Below, in pieces: positions 42,316 through 50,634 of a DNA stretch of 64,000 nt. This DNA is from Actinomycetospora straminea (lineage in GTDB: Bacteria > Actinomycetota > Actinomycetes > Mycobacteriales > Pseudonocardiaceae): the NCBI RefSeq assembly GCF_028737255.1, contig NZ_JAQZAN010000010.1, positions 62,001-126,000 on the forward strand, read 5' to 3'. A program made the position numbers and the translations under genes. The notes beneath the pieces were generated by a model. That model saw only the letters and a program-made list of their open reading frames with translations, did not search any database and had not been told where the DNA came from. The first letter of the stretch is position 1. The number at the start of each line of letters is the position of its first letter.

Positions 42316-43431
42316 TCAGAACACGACGACCCCGCGGAGGTTGCGGCCCGCGTGCATGTCGTCGAAGCCGGTGGCGATCTCGTCCAGCGTGTACCGGGTG
42401 GTGATCAGCTCGTCCAGCTTGAGCGCCCCGGCCTGGTGGAGACGGAGCTGGGCCGGGATGTCCGCGGTGGGGGCGGAGGCGCCGAACAGCGAGCCCTGCA
42501 GGCGCTTCTGGTAGAGCACCAGCTCGGTGAGCGGGATGTCGCCGTCCCCCGTCCTGGTCGCCCCCAGCCCGACGACGACGCAGGTCCCGGCCTTGCGCAC
42601 CGCCCGCAGCGCGGCGCCGACGTGCCGCCCCGTCGTCACCCCGACCGCCACGATCGCCGCGTCCGCGCCCTGGCCGTTGGTCAGCTCCCGACCGATCTCC
42701 GTGGCCTCGGCGATGTCCGCCACGGCGTGCGTGGCCCCGAGCGCGAGCGCCTGGGTCCGCTTGAACTCCACCGGATCGACCGCGATGACCGCCAGCGCCC
42801 CGGCGTGCGCGGCCCCCTGCACCGCGTTGATCCCGATGCCGCCGACACCCATGACGATCACGACGTGACCCGGCTCCACCTCGGCCGAGTTGACCGCCGC
42901 GCCCCACCCGGTCCCCACGCCGCAGCCGGTCAGGCACGCCGTCTCCAGCGGGATCCAGGGGTCGACCTTGATGGCCGAGGCCGTCGCCACGGTCGTGTGC
43001 TCGCAGAACGTGGAGAGCCCGCACATCTGACCGACGGGGGCACCGTCGAGGGCCAGCCGGAAGCTGGTCGGGTCGTCCCACCGGGCGTTCGTGCCGGCCG
43101 CGGCACCCATGTCGCAGAGGTTCTGGTGGCCGGTGGCGCACCACCGGCAGCGCCCGCACGCGGGCAGGAAGGAGAACACCACGTGGTCCCCCTCCTCGAA
43201 CCCCGGGGTGTGCGGCCCGACGGCCTCGACGATCCCGGAGCCCTCGTGCCCGCCGGCGAAGGGGAGGATCCCGACCTTCATGTCCCCGGTGGCGTGGTGG
43301 TCGTCGGAGTGGCAGAGCCCGCTCGCGACCATCTGCACGCGGATCTCGCCCGGCCGCGGGTCGTCCACCTCCAGCTCGACGACCTCGTACCGGCCGGGCA
43401 CCTCCCGCAGGACCGCGCCTCGCGTCAGCAT
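42316..43431 (-). CDS. NDMA-type (mycofactocin-linked) zinc alcohol dehydrogenase 2
   Basis: A 371-residue medium-chain dehydrogenase, same length and layout as the enzyme at 32361. Catalytic zinc: Cys in ASGLCHSDDH, His in GGHEGSGIVE, Cys in TGCGVGTGWG. Structural zinc: CGRCRWCATGHQNLC. Cofactor motif VVIVMGVGGIGINAVQGA, then AVDPVEFKRTQALALGATHAV. Belongs to the NDMA-dependent group that works with mycofactocin. In the same orientation as the Ltp2-like and crotonase genes on either side (gaps 37 and 132 bases), it probably oxidises an alcohol intermediate of this pathway. Confidence 0.88.
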   Translation of the reverse strand: MLTRGAVLREVPGRYEVVELEVDDPRPGEIRVQMVASGLCHSDDHHATGDMKVGILPFAGGHEGSGIVEAVGPHTPGFEEGDHVVFSFLPACGRCRWCATGHQNLCDMGAAAGTNARWDDPTSFRLALDGAPVGQMCGLSTFCEHTTVATASAIKVDPWIPLETACLTGCGVGTGWGAAVNSAEVEPGHVVIVMGVGGIGINAVQGAAHAGALAVIAVDPVEFKRTQALALGATHAVADIAEATEIGRELTNGQGADAAIVAVGVTTGRHVGAALRAVRKAGTCVVVGLGATRTGDGDIPLTELVLYQKRLQGSLFGASAPTADIPAQLRLHQAGALKLDELITTRYTLDEIATGFDDMHAGRNLRGVVVF

Positions 43432-43468
43432 CCTCGTCCTCCTCCCCGATCCGTCGACCCTCGTGCCC

Positions 43469-44605
43469 TCAGCGGTCGGACCGCAGGAGCAGGGCCGACC
43501 CGTCCATCAACGCGCCGGACGTCGCGACGGCGACCTCGTGGTCGGGCGCCTGGCGGTCGCCGCCGCGCCCCTGCACCTGCAGCACGGCCTCCGCGACCGT
43601 GTTCATGCCGTGCAGGTACCCCTCCCCCAGCAGGCCGCCGTGGGTGTTGACGGGGAGCCGGCCCGACCGGACCAGCTCACCCGCCCCGCCCCGGTCGGCG
43701 AGCCCGAGGCCCTCCAGGCTCATCAGGACGGCGCTGGTGAAGCAGTCGTAGAGCGCGGCCACGTCGACGTCGCCGGGGGTCAGCCCGGCCCGCCCGAACA
43801 GCTCGTCGCGCAGTCCCTCGGTGAAGTTGCGGGTGTAGTCCCCGGTCAGCACGTGGTCGCCGATGTCGAGACCCGGCCGGGGACCCGCGCGGTAGGCCGC
43901 CGACGCCACGACCGCGGGCGGCCGGGCGAGATCCCGCGCCCGGTCCAGCGACGTGACGAGCAGGGCGCAGGCCCCGTCGACCTCGGTGGTGCAGTCCGCC
44001 GCGCGGAACGGGTCCGCGACCATCGGCGACGCGAGGTAGCCCGCCATGTCCAGCGGACGCCGCTGGACCGCGCGCTCGTTGCGCACCGCGTAGGCACGGT
44101 GCGCCACGGCGACGGATCCGAGGTCCTCGATCCCCTGCCCGGTCTCGTGCAGGTACCGGCGCGCCCACATCGCGATGTACATCGGGTAGGCGTCGTAGCC
44201 GATCGGGTACCGGTACTGCCCGCCGCGCCCGGGGAAGCGCGCCGAGCCGACCTTGGTCCCGGACCGCCCGTTGAGCGCGCGGAAGACCAGCACGTGCTCC
44301 GCGCGCCCGGTGGCGATCGCGGCTGCGGCCAGCCCGACGAGGTGGCACGGGGCGTGGCCGGCCTGGTTGAGGTCGAGGACGAACCGGAGCCCGGGCAGCG
44401 CCAGGGCCGTCGCGAGGGCCTGGCAGTTTTCGGAGTCCGACCCGACCATGTGGCTCGCGATGCCGTCGAGCTCGGCGAGCGTGAGGCCGGCGTCCGCGCA
44501 CGCGGCGACGGCCGCGTCGGCGGCGAGGTCGAGGACCGGGCGGCCCGAGGACCGGGTGAACGGGGTGTACCCGACGCCGGCGACCGCGACGGCGCGGTCA
44601 GCCAT
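43469..44605 (-). CDS. Ltp2-like thiolase-fold protein (probable retro-aldolase)
   Basis: A 378-residue thiolase-superfamily protein. Where thiolases have NxCASG it reads DLNQAGHAPCHLVG, and instead of GHPxGATG it has NTHGGLLGEGYLHGMNTVAEAV. This G-E-G-Y form with loss of Cys and His is the Ltp2 retro-aldolase pattern. AADCTTEVDGACALLVTS and ALYDCFTSAVLMSLEGLGL mark the SCP-x branch. The DUF35 gene overlaps its start by eight bases, so partner and enzyme are made together. Likely cleaves a beta-hydroxyacyl-CoA into a ketone or aldehyde and acetyl- or propionyl-CoA. Confidence 0.82.
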   Translation of the reverse strand: MADRAVAVAGVGYTPFTRSSGRPVLDLAADAAVAACADAGLTLAELDGIASHMVGSDSENCQALATALALPGLRFVLDLNQAGHAPCHLVGLAAAAIATGRAEHVLVFRALNGRSGTKVGSARFPGRGGQYRYPIGYDAYPMYIAMWARRYLHETGQGIEDLGSVAVAHRAYAVRNERAVQRRPLDMAGYLASPMVADPFRAADCTTEVDGACALLVTSLDRARDLARPPAVVASAAYRAGPRPGLDIGDHVLTGDYTRNFTEGLRDELFGRAGLTPGDVDVAALYDCFTSAVLMSLEGLGLADRGGAGELVRSGRLPVNTHGGLLGEGYLHGMNTVAEAVLQVQGRGGDRQAPDHEVAVATSGALMDGSALLLRSDR

Positions 44606-45002
44606 CGAGGACCATCCGGAGCTCGCTCCAGTCCTCGTGGTGGTGGAACCGGGGCCGGACGCGGGCGCCGAAGTCCACCCCGTCCGGCTCGTCGAGGCGC
44701 AGGGCGAGGCGCGGCCCCTCGTCGAGGTCCACCGTGGCGACGACGTAGGGCACGTCGGCGGCGAACGCCTCGTCGAAGGCGCGGTGGACCACGATCCAGG
44801 AGTACACGCTCCCCGTGCCGGGGACGTCCTCCGCCGCCCCGCCGCTCGTGGCGCACCACGGGCAGCGGCCCATCGGCGGGAAGCGCAGCCGCTGGCAGGC
44901 CGAGCACCGCTGGAGCGCGATGCGTTCCTCGCGCAGCGCGGCCCAGAAGGTCGCGCTGTCGGCGTCGGGCTCCGGCGGGGCGGGCCGTGGACGCGCCGTC
45001 AC
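44598..45002 (-). CDS. DUF35 (zinc ribbon plus OB-fold) partner protein
   Basis: A 134-residue protein. FWAALREERIALQRCSACQRLRFPPMGRCPWCAT holds the helix and four-Cys zinc ribbon, and GSVYSWIVVHRAFDEAFAADVPYVVATVDLDEGPRLALRLDEPD the OB fold. The GTG at 45002 overlaps the crotonase stop (GTGA) and its end overlaps the Ltp2-like start, locking three genes together. Inferred second subunit of the retro-aldolase encoded at 43469-44605. Confidence 0.87.
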   Translation of the reverse strand: MTARPRPAPPEPDADSATFWAALREERIALQRCSACQRLRFPPMGRCPWCATSGGAAEDVPGTGSVYSWIVVHRAFDEAFAADVPYVVATVDLDEGPRLALRLDEPDGVDFGARVRPRFHHHEDWSELRMVLDG

Positions 45003-45817
45003 GACGCGAACCCCGGCTCCCGCTTGTCGGCGAACGCGGCGAAGCCCTCCGCGGCGTCCGCGGACTCGGCGTGCCGGGCGCACACCGCGCCCTCCAGTGC
45101 GAGGGCCTCGTCGACGGCGAGCCGGCCCCCGACGTCGGACAGGTGCTTCATGGCCCGCAGCCCCGCCCCGCTGCGACGGCCGAGGGTCGCTGCGAGCCGG
45201 TCGGCGCCCGCCCACAGCTCCCCCTCGGGCAGGACCTCGGCCACGAGACCCCACTGCTGCATCGTTGCGGCGGAGACGCTCTCGCCGGTGTAGGTCAACC
45301 AGTTGGCCCGGTTCACCCCGATCCGCCGCGGCAGGCGCACGGACCCGCCCCCGCCGGGCACGAGCCCGCAGCGGGCGTGCGCGTCACCGAACCGGGCGGT
45401 GTCGGCGGCGAGCACCAGGTCGCAGCACAGCACCAGCTCGAGCCCCCCGGCGACGGCCCACCCGTGCACGACCGCGACGGTGGGCACGGGCAGGCGCTCG
45501 ATCCGGGACAGCACCGCCGAGATCGTCGCGAAGTAGCGCCCGGCGCCGCCCGGCCCGGACGCGCGGGCCCGGCGCGCCTCGGCGAGGTCGCCCCCGGCGC
45601 AGAAGCTGCGCCCGCTGCCGCGGATGAGCACGCCGCGGACCGCGGGATCGTCCTCGATCGCGGCGCACGCCTCGTCCAGCGCCTCGACCAGCGGGGAACC
45701 GAGGCTGTTGAGCGACTCCGGGCGGTCGAGCGTGAGCACCGCGCAGCCGGCCCGGCGCTCGACGCGCAGCGCCGGCCGGCCCCGCTCCGACGCCTCGGAC
45801 CACGCCTCAGATGACAC
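44999..45817 (-). CDS. Crotonase-fold protein without the hydratase glutamates (B)
   Basis: A 272-residue paralogue of the crotonase at 41392. Motifs: RSFCAGGDLAEAR, HGWAVAGGLELVLCCDLVLAADTARFGDAHARCGLVPGGGGSVRLPRR (key points GGLEL, FGDAHAR, GGGGSVRLPRR), then ANWLTYTGESVSAATMQQWGLV. Positions equivalent to Glu144 and Glu164 of rat hydratase are His and Trp. The shared segment F-G-D-x-H-A-R-x-G-L-x-P-G-G-G-G-S-V-R-L-P-R-R suggests both copies use the same unusual chemistry. Its start overlaps the ligase end by 11 bases and its end overlaps the DUF35 start. Confidence 0.87.
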   Translation of the reverse strand: MSSEAWSEASERGRPALRVERRAGCAVLTLDRPESLNSLGSPLVEALDEACAAIEDDPAVRGVLIRGSGRSFCAGGDLAEARRARASGPGGAGRYFATISAVLSRIERLPVPTVAVVHGWAVAGGLELVLCCDLVLAADTARFGDAHARCGLVPGGGGSVRLPRRIGVNRANWLTYTGESVSAATMQQWGLVAEVLPEGELWAGADRLAATLGRRSGAGLRAMKHLSDVGGRLAVDEALALEGAVCARHAESADAAEGFAAFADKREPGFAS

Positions 45818-47363
45818 GGTCGCGGCCCTTCCAGTAGGTCTCGCGGATCACGCGCTTGAGCACCTTCCCGGCCGCGCTGCGCGGCAGCGCGTCGACGACC
45901 CGGACCGACTTCGGCGTCTTGACCCCGCCCAGCCGCGCGCGCAGCGTCGCGATCAGCTCGGCGGTGTCGAGCTCCGCTCCCGGCTTCAGCTCGACGACCG
46001 CGGTCACGGCCTCGCCCCAGCGGTCGTCCGGGACGCCGATGACGGCGCAGTCCTGGACGGCGGGGTGGTCCCACACCACCTGCTCGACCTCGGCCGGGTA
46101 CACGTTGAACCCGCCGGAGATGATCATGTCCTTCTTGCGGTCGACGACGTAGAGGAAGCCCTGCGCGTCCCGCTCACCGATGTCGCCGGTGTGGAACCAG
46201 CCGTGGGCGAAGGCCCGCGCGTCCTCCTCCGGGTCGTCGACGTAGCCCGCCATCACGGTGCCGCCCCGGCAGACGATCTCGCCGCGCTCCCCCACGCCGA
46301 GCAGCCGGCCGTCGTCGTCGGCGATGGCGATCTCGGTGAAGGGGCCGGGACGTCCGCAGCTGAGCAGGCGACGCTCCTTCGCCGGGTCCGCCAGCGCCTC
46401 GACGTGGTCCCGGGGCAGGAGGAACCCGAGGACCACCGGCGCCTCCGTGAGCCCGTAGGTCTGCGCGAGGACCGGCCCGAAGACGTCGATGGCCTCCCGC
46501 AGCTTGTGGGTGGCCATCGGGGCCCCGCCGTAGATCATGTACCGCAGCGAGGAGTAGTCGAAGTCGCCGACCCGCGGGTGCGCGAGCATCGTGTAGATCA
46601 ACGTCGGGGGCAGGAACAGCGTCGTCGCGCGGTGCTCCTCGATCGCCTGCATGATCGCGAGCGGCTCGGGGGCGGGCAGCGTGACGACGGTGCCGCCCTG
46701 GGACAGCAGCGTGGTGGCGAAGTAGCCCGCCGCGTGCGTCAGCGGCGCCGCCGCCACGGTGACGGGGTTCGTCTCGTAGTGCATGAGGCTCTGGTAGTTC
46801 GCCACCATCGCCTCGAAGCCGCGGTTGGTGTGCCGCACGCCCTTGGGGCGCCCGGCCGTCCCGCTCGTGCTGGGCAGCATGACGACGTCGTCCGGCCCGG
46901 TCGGGCACGTGACGGTCGGGCCGGGTCCGGGCAGCCAGTCCTCGAACGTCGGGACGCCGTCGAGGACGGGTAGACCGTCGAGCTGCACCGCCGACCGCAG
47001 CGTCGGCACCTCGGCGAGCGCCCGGGCGGCGTCGGCGGCGACGCTCGGGTGGAAGAACAGGTGGCGCGCCCCGAGCCGGGTCAGGACCGCGACGTTCTCC
47101 TCGATGCCGTTGCGCGCGTTGACCGGGATCCAGGGCTGGCCGGCGCGCGCCGCGCCGAACTGGCACGCGAAGCCCCGCGGGTGGTTGGGGGTCCAGATCG
47201 CGACCGGCTCCCCCGGGGTGAAGCCGTCGCGCTGCAGGCCACGGGCGATGCGATGGGTGATCGCGACGAGATCGTCGTAGGTCCACACGATCTCCGACGA
47301 CCGCACCGCGTCCTGCTCGCCGAACAGTTCCGCGCCGCGGTCCAGGAAGTCGACGTACCGCAC
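45807..47363 (-). CDS. Acyl-CoA ligase (ANL superfamily)
   Basis: A 518-residue AMP-forming ligase. The GTG at 47363 is chosen because GGAGG lies seven bases before it and the operator at 47380 then falls just upstream; an earlier in-frame start at 47408 would be on the far side of the operator. P-loop LPSTSGTAGRPKGVRHTN, ATP motif LAQTYGLTEAPV, hinge HGWFHTGDIGERDAQGFLYVVDRKKDMIISGGFNVYPAEVE, catalytic Lys in LPRSAAGKVLKRVIRE. First gene of the run crotonase B, DUF35, Ltp2-like, NDMA alcohol dehydrogenase, crotonase A, thiolase. Likely provides the entry CoA ester. Confidence 0.9.
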   Translation of the reverse strand: MRYVDFLDRGAELFGEQDAVRSSEIVWTYDDLVAITHRIARGLQRDGFTPGEPVAIWTPNHPRGFACQFGAARAGQPWIPVNARNGIEENVAVLTRLGARHLFFHPSVAADAARALAEVPTLRSAVQLDGLPVLDGVPTFEDWLPGPGPTVTCPTGPDDVVMLPSTSGTAGRPKGVRHTNRGFEAMVANYQSLMHYETNPVTVAAAPLTHAAGYFATTLLSQGGTVVTLPAPEPLAIMQAIEEHRATTLFLPPTLIYTMLAHPRVGDFDYSSLRYMIYGGAPMATHKLREAIDVFGPVLAQTYGLTEAPVVLGFLLPRDHVEALADPAKERRLLSCGRPGPFTEIAIADDDGRLLGVGERGEIVCRGGTVMAGYVDDPEEDARAFAHGWFHTGDIGERDAQGFLYVVDRKKDMIISGGFNVYPAEVEQVVWDHPAVQDCAVIGVPDDRWGEAVTAVVELKPGAELDTAELIATLRARLGGVKTPKSVRVVDALPRSAAGKVLKRVIRETYWKGRDRVI

Positions 47364-47379
47364 GGGCCATCCTCCTTCG

Positions 47380-47397
47380 ATCCACCGGTGGTTTGAA
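47380..47397. promoter_or_regulatory. TTCAAACCACCGGTGGAT palindromic operator, copy 2
   Basis: Read on the minus strand, these 18 bases are identical to 37726-37743, including the perfect core CCACCGGTGG. The site lies 16 bases upstream of the CoA ligase start at 47363, almost the same distance as copy 1 from its gene (15 bases). Confidence 0.6.
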
Positions 47398-47659
47398 AAT
47401 AGCGACATGCGGAGCGCAGACGCAAGGGCCTCCCGTCGCCGGGACGTGGTCCGGGGGTGACATGGGCCGGTCGGTCAGGTTTCCGCGGGAACGGCGTCGT
47501 CCCGCGGAGGGGCGGCGCCCGCCGCGTCGCCGACGTCGATGCACCCGGTGCATCGATCTCGCGCACAGGTCGCCGTTTCCCCCGTCGTCGTCCGGGCGCA
47601 GGCTGAGCGTGCGGCGCACCCCGCGCCGCCCCCGCCCCCGGACGTCGTGAGGTCCCGCC

Positions 47660-48535
47660 ATGTCGGAAACCACCACGCGGGAGCTGGCCGACCTCCTCGA
47701 GGACTGGGCCCCGCCGGAGGTGAGCACCGCCCGGTCGATCGACCCGTGGCCGGCGGCCGCCTTCGCGGACCTGCTCGACGCCGAGCCGCCGGACCTCGAG
47801 GAGGGCGCCCCTCTCCCTCCCCTGTGGCACTGGTTCACCCTGCTCGAGCACCGGGCGTCGTCCGACATCGGCGAGGACGGCCACCCCGTCGAGGGCCCCT
47901 TCCTGCCGCCGCTGCCCCGGCGGCGACGCATGTTCGCCGGAGGTCGCCTGTGGTCGTCCGGCCCCCTCCCCGTCGGCGCCGAGCTGCGGTGCCGCGAGCG
48001 CGTGTCGGACGTGGCCGTGAAGTCGGGCCGGAGTGGCGCGAGCGCCTTCGTCACGGTGCGCCGGGAGCTGACGGTGGACGGGCGAGACGTCGCCGTCGAG
48101 GAGCAGGACGTCGTGTACCGCTCGGAGACCCCCGGCCGGACCCGGCCGTCGATCGGACGTCCCCTCGCCGACGGGACCGAGCTGCCGGGCCCCTGGCGAC
48201 GCGGCCTCGAGCCCGATCCGGTGCTGCTCGCACGCTTCAGCGCCCTGACCTACAACGGCCACCGCATCCACTACGACCACCCGTACACCACCGGCGTCGA
48301 GGGCTATCCGGACCTCGTGGTCCACGGGCCGCTGCTCGCGCTGCTCGCCCTGGAGCTGCCCCGCACCTGCGCGCCGGACGCCGTGGTGGCCGAGTTCTCC
48401 TACCGACTGGTGCGACCGGCCTTCCTCCCGACGCCGCTGGTCGCCGCCGGTGCGCCCGACGGGGACGGGGCGTCCCTCGCCGTCGGGGCCCGGGATTGTC
48501 CGCCCTCCCTGACCGCCACCGCCCGCTTCCGCTGA
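47660..48535 (+). CDS. Double-hotdog (HTD2/MaoC-like) acyl-CoA dehydratase
   Basis: A 291-residue protein of the HTD2/mesaconyl-C4-CoA-hydratase type. The N-terminal hotdog half lacks a hydratase motif (MFAGGRLWSSGPLPVGAELRCRERV), while the C-terminal half has FSALTYNGHRIHYDHPYTTGVEGYPDLVVHGPLLALLALE, the hydratase motif with the His/Asp-type active site in N-G-H-R-I-H-Y-D and the overhanging helix. It hydrates an enoyl-CoA. This could supply the hydratase activity that the two crotonases here seem to lack. Fifteen bases before the acyl-CoA dehydrogenase gene, divergent from the ligase run. Confidence 0.85.
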   Translation: MSETTTRELADLLEDWAPPEVSTARSIDPWPAAAFADLLDAEPPDLEEGAPLPPLWHWFTLLEHRASSDIGEDGHPVEGPFLPPLPRRRRMFAGGRLWSSGPLPVGAELRCRERVSDVAVKSGRSGASAFVTVRRELTVDGRDVAVEEQDVVYRSETPGRTRPSIGRPLADGTELPGPWRRGLEPDPVLLARFSALTYNGHRIHYDHPYTTGVEGYPDLVVHGPLLALLALELPRTCAPDAVVAEFSYRLVRPAFLPTPLVAAGAPDGDGASLAVGARDCPPSLTATARFR

Positions 48536-48549
48536 CCGAGAGGCCCGCC

Positions 48550-49710
48550 ATGCCCACGCTGGACACCGAGGAACGAGCGGTCGTCGACCTCGTGCGCGAG
48601 TTCGTCGACCGTGAGGTCAAACCGCACGTCAACGAGCTCGAGCACGCCGACGCCTACCCCGAGGCCCTCATCGAGCAGATGAAGGAGATGGGCATCTACG
48701 GGCTGGCGATCCCCGAGCCCTGGGGCGAGGCCCCGGTCTCCATGCCCTGCTACGCGCTCGTCACCGCCGAGCTCGCCCGCGGGTGGATGAGCCTCGCCGG
48801 CGCCATGGGCGGGCACACCGTCGTCGCCAAGCTGCTCGTCGAGTTCGGGACCCGCGACCAGCAGGACCGCTACCTGCCGCGGATGGCCACCGGCGAGCTG
48901 CGCGCCACCATGGCGCTGACCGAGCCCGGCGGCGGGTCGGACCTCCAGGCGATGACCACGAGGGCGCACCGGGACGGCGACGACTACGTCGTCAACGGCG
49001 CCAAGACGTGGATCAGCAACGCCCGCCGCTCCGGGCTCATCGCCCTCCTGTGCAAGACCGACCCCGCCGCCGAGCCCGCGCACCGGGGCGTCTCGATCCT
49101 GCTGGTCGAGCACGGGCCCGGTCTCGAGGTGTCGAAGGACCTCTCCAAGCTCGGGTACAAGGGCGTCGAGACGTGCGAGCTGAACTTCACCGACATGCGG
49201 GTGCCCGGCGACGCGCTGCTCGGGGGCCGTGAGGGTCGGGGCTTCGCCCAGATGATGAAGGGCCTCGAGACCGGACGCATCCAGGTCGCCGCGCGTGCCC
49301 TCGGCGTCGGGACCGCCGCGTTCGAGGACGCGTTGCGGTACGCCCAGGAGCGGGAGACGTTCGGCAAGCCCATCTGGCAGCACCAGTCGGTGGGCAACTA
49401 CCTCGCCGACATGGGCACGAAGATCACCGCGGCGCGGCAGCTGATCCTGCACGCCGCCGAGAAGTACGACACCGGCGCCCGGGCCGACCTGGAGGCCGGG
49501 ATGGCCAAGCTGTTCGCCTCCGAGACCGCGATGGAGGTCGCGCTCAACGCGGTGCGCGTCCACGGCGGCTACGGCTACTCGACCGAGTACGACGTCGAGC
49601 GGTACTTCCGCGATGCGCCGCTGATGATCGTCGGCGAGGGGACCAACGAGATCCAGCGCAACGTCATCGCCTCGCAACTGGTCAAGCGCGGTGGACTCGA
49701 CCGCGACTGA
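48550..49710 (+). CDS. Acyl-CoA dehydrogenase
   Basis: A 386-residue flavoprotein dehydrogenase. FAD/substrate motifs MALTEPGGGSDLQAMTT and WISNARRSG, arginine motif YAQERETFGKPIWQHQ, and IVGEGTNEIQRNVIA with catalytic Glu in G-E-G-T-N-E-I-Q. VHGGYGYSTEYDVERYFRD lies just before. This is the classical short/medium-chain type with its base in the last position. Its product is the natural substrate of the HTD2-like hydratase encoded just upstream; the pair can run the first two beta-oxidation steps. Followed by LysR after 24 bases. Confidence 0.92.
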   Translation: MPTLDTEERAVVDLVREFVDREVKPHVNELEHADAYPEALIEQMKEMGIYGLAIPEPWGEAPVSMPCYALVTAELARGWMSLAGAMGGHTVVAKLLVEFGTRDQQDRYLPRMATGELRATMALTEPGGGSDLQAMTTRAHRDGDDYVVNGAKTWISNARRSGLIALLCKTDPAAEPAHRGVSILLVEHGPGLEVSKDLSKLGYKGVETCELNFTDMRVPGDALLGGREGRGFAQMMKGLETGRIQVAARALGVGTAAFEDALRYAQERETFGKPIWQHQSVGNYLADMGTKITAARQLILHAAEKYDTGARADLEAGMAKLFASETAMEVALNAVRVHGGYGYSTEYDVERYFRDAPLMIVGEGTNEIQRNVIASQLVKRGGLDRD

Positions 49711-49734
49711 CGAGCCGGCGGCCATGATGGCCCC

Positions 49735-50634
49735 GTGACGACCATCGACGAGCTCGCGTGGTTCGTCGTGCTCGCCGAGACCGAGCACATGACCCGCGCC
49801 GCCGATCGCCTCCGGGTCGCCCAGCCGACGCTCTCCCGTGCCCTGCGGCGTCTCGAGAGGGAGATGGGAGCGCCGCTGTTCGACCGTGTCAACCGGCGGC
49901 TGCGACTCAACCGGTCGGGAGAGATCCTCCTCGAGCACGCCCGCCGCGGCCTCGCCGAGCTCGACACCGCCCGGGAACGCATCGCCACCTGGCGCGATCC
50001 CGAGCGCGGGACGATCCGCCTCGCGTTCCTGCACTCGATCGCCACCTGGCTCACCCCGGACGTCCTGCGCGCCCACCGATCCCGGGCACCCGGGGTCACC
50101 GTCGAGCTCACCCAGGGCGTCGCGCACGAGATCCTGGAGCACCTCCGGGCCGGGCGCGTCGACGTCGCGCTCACCACCTCGCCGCCCGACGGCGAGGACC
50201 TCGCCTGGGCACCGCTGCACCGTGAACAGTTGTGTCTCGCGGTGCCGGCCGACCACCCCCTCGCCGGCCGGGACCGGATCGATCTGGCCGAGAGCGCGCA
50301 CGAGCCGTTCGTGGTCCTGCGCGAACCGATCGGTTTCCGTCGGCTGACCGACGAGCTCTGCGCCCGGGCGGGGATCGCCCCCCGCGTCGCCTTCGAGAGC
50401 ACCGAGATCGGCACCCTGGAGGGCCTGGTCGCGGCCGAGCTCGGCGTCGCGATCGTGCCCGCGCCGCGCCCGGGCCGCGCCGAGCCCGGCGTCGCGTACG
50501 TCCCCCTCGCCGACGTGCTCGCGCACCGCCTCATCGGCCTGGTCTGGCACCGGGGGCGTGCGACCGGTCCCGTCGTCGCCGCGTTCATCGACGTCGTCAC
50601 CCGACGGCTCGACGCCGTGACGGGGTCGTCCTGA
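49735..50634 (+). CDS. LysR-family regulator
   Basis: A 299-residue LysR protein with a GTG start. HTH: LAWFVVLAETEHMTRAADRLRVAQPTLSRALRRLEREMGAPLFDRVNRRLRLNRSG, the canonical first 60 residues. The effector domain follows (TIRLAFLHSIATWLTPDVLRAHR, REQLCLAVPADHPLAGRDRIDLAE, GLVAAELGVAIVPAPRPG). Same strand as the hydratase/dehydrogenase pair with a short gap, so it may be co-transcribed or control them. Its last 38 bases overlap the end of the convergent hydrolase gene. Confidence 0.9.
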   Translation: MTTIDELAWFVVLAETEHMTRAADRLRVAQPTLSRALRRLEREMGAPLFDRVNRRLRLNRSGEILLEHARRGLAELDTARERIATWRDPERGTIRLAFLHSIATWLTPDVLRAHRSRAPGVTVELTQGVAHEILEHLRAGRVDVALTTSPPDGEDLAWAPLHREQLCLAVPADHPLAGRDRIDLAESAHEPFVVLREPIGFRRLTDELCARAGIAPRVAFESTEIGTLEGLVAAELGVAIVPAPRPGRAEPGVAYVPLADVLAHRLIGLVWHRGRATGPVVAAFIDVVTRRLDAVTGSS

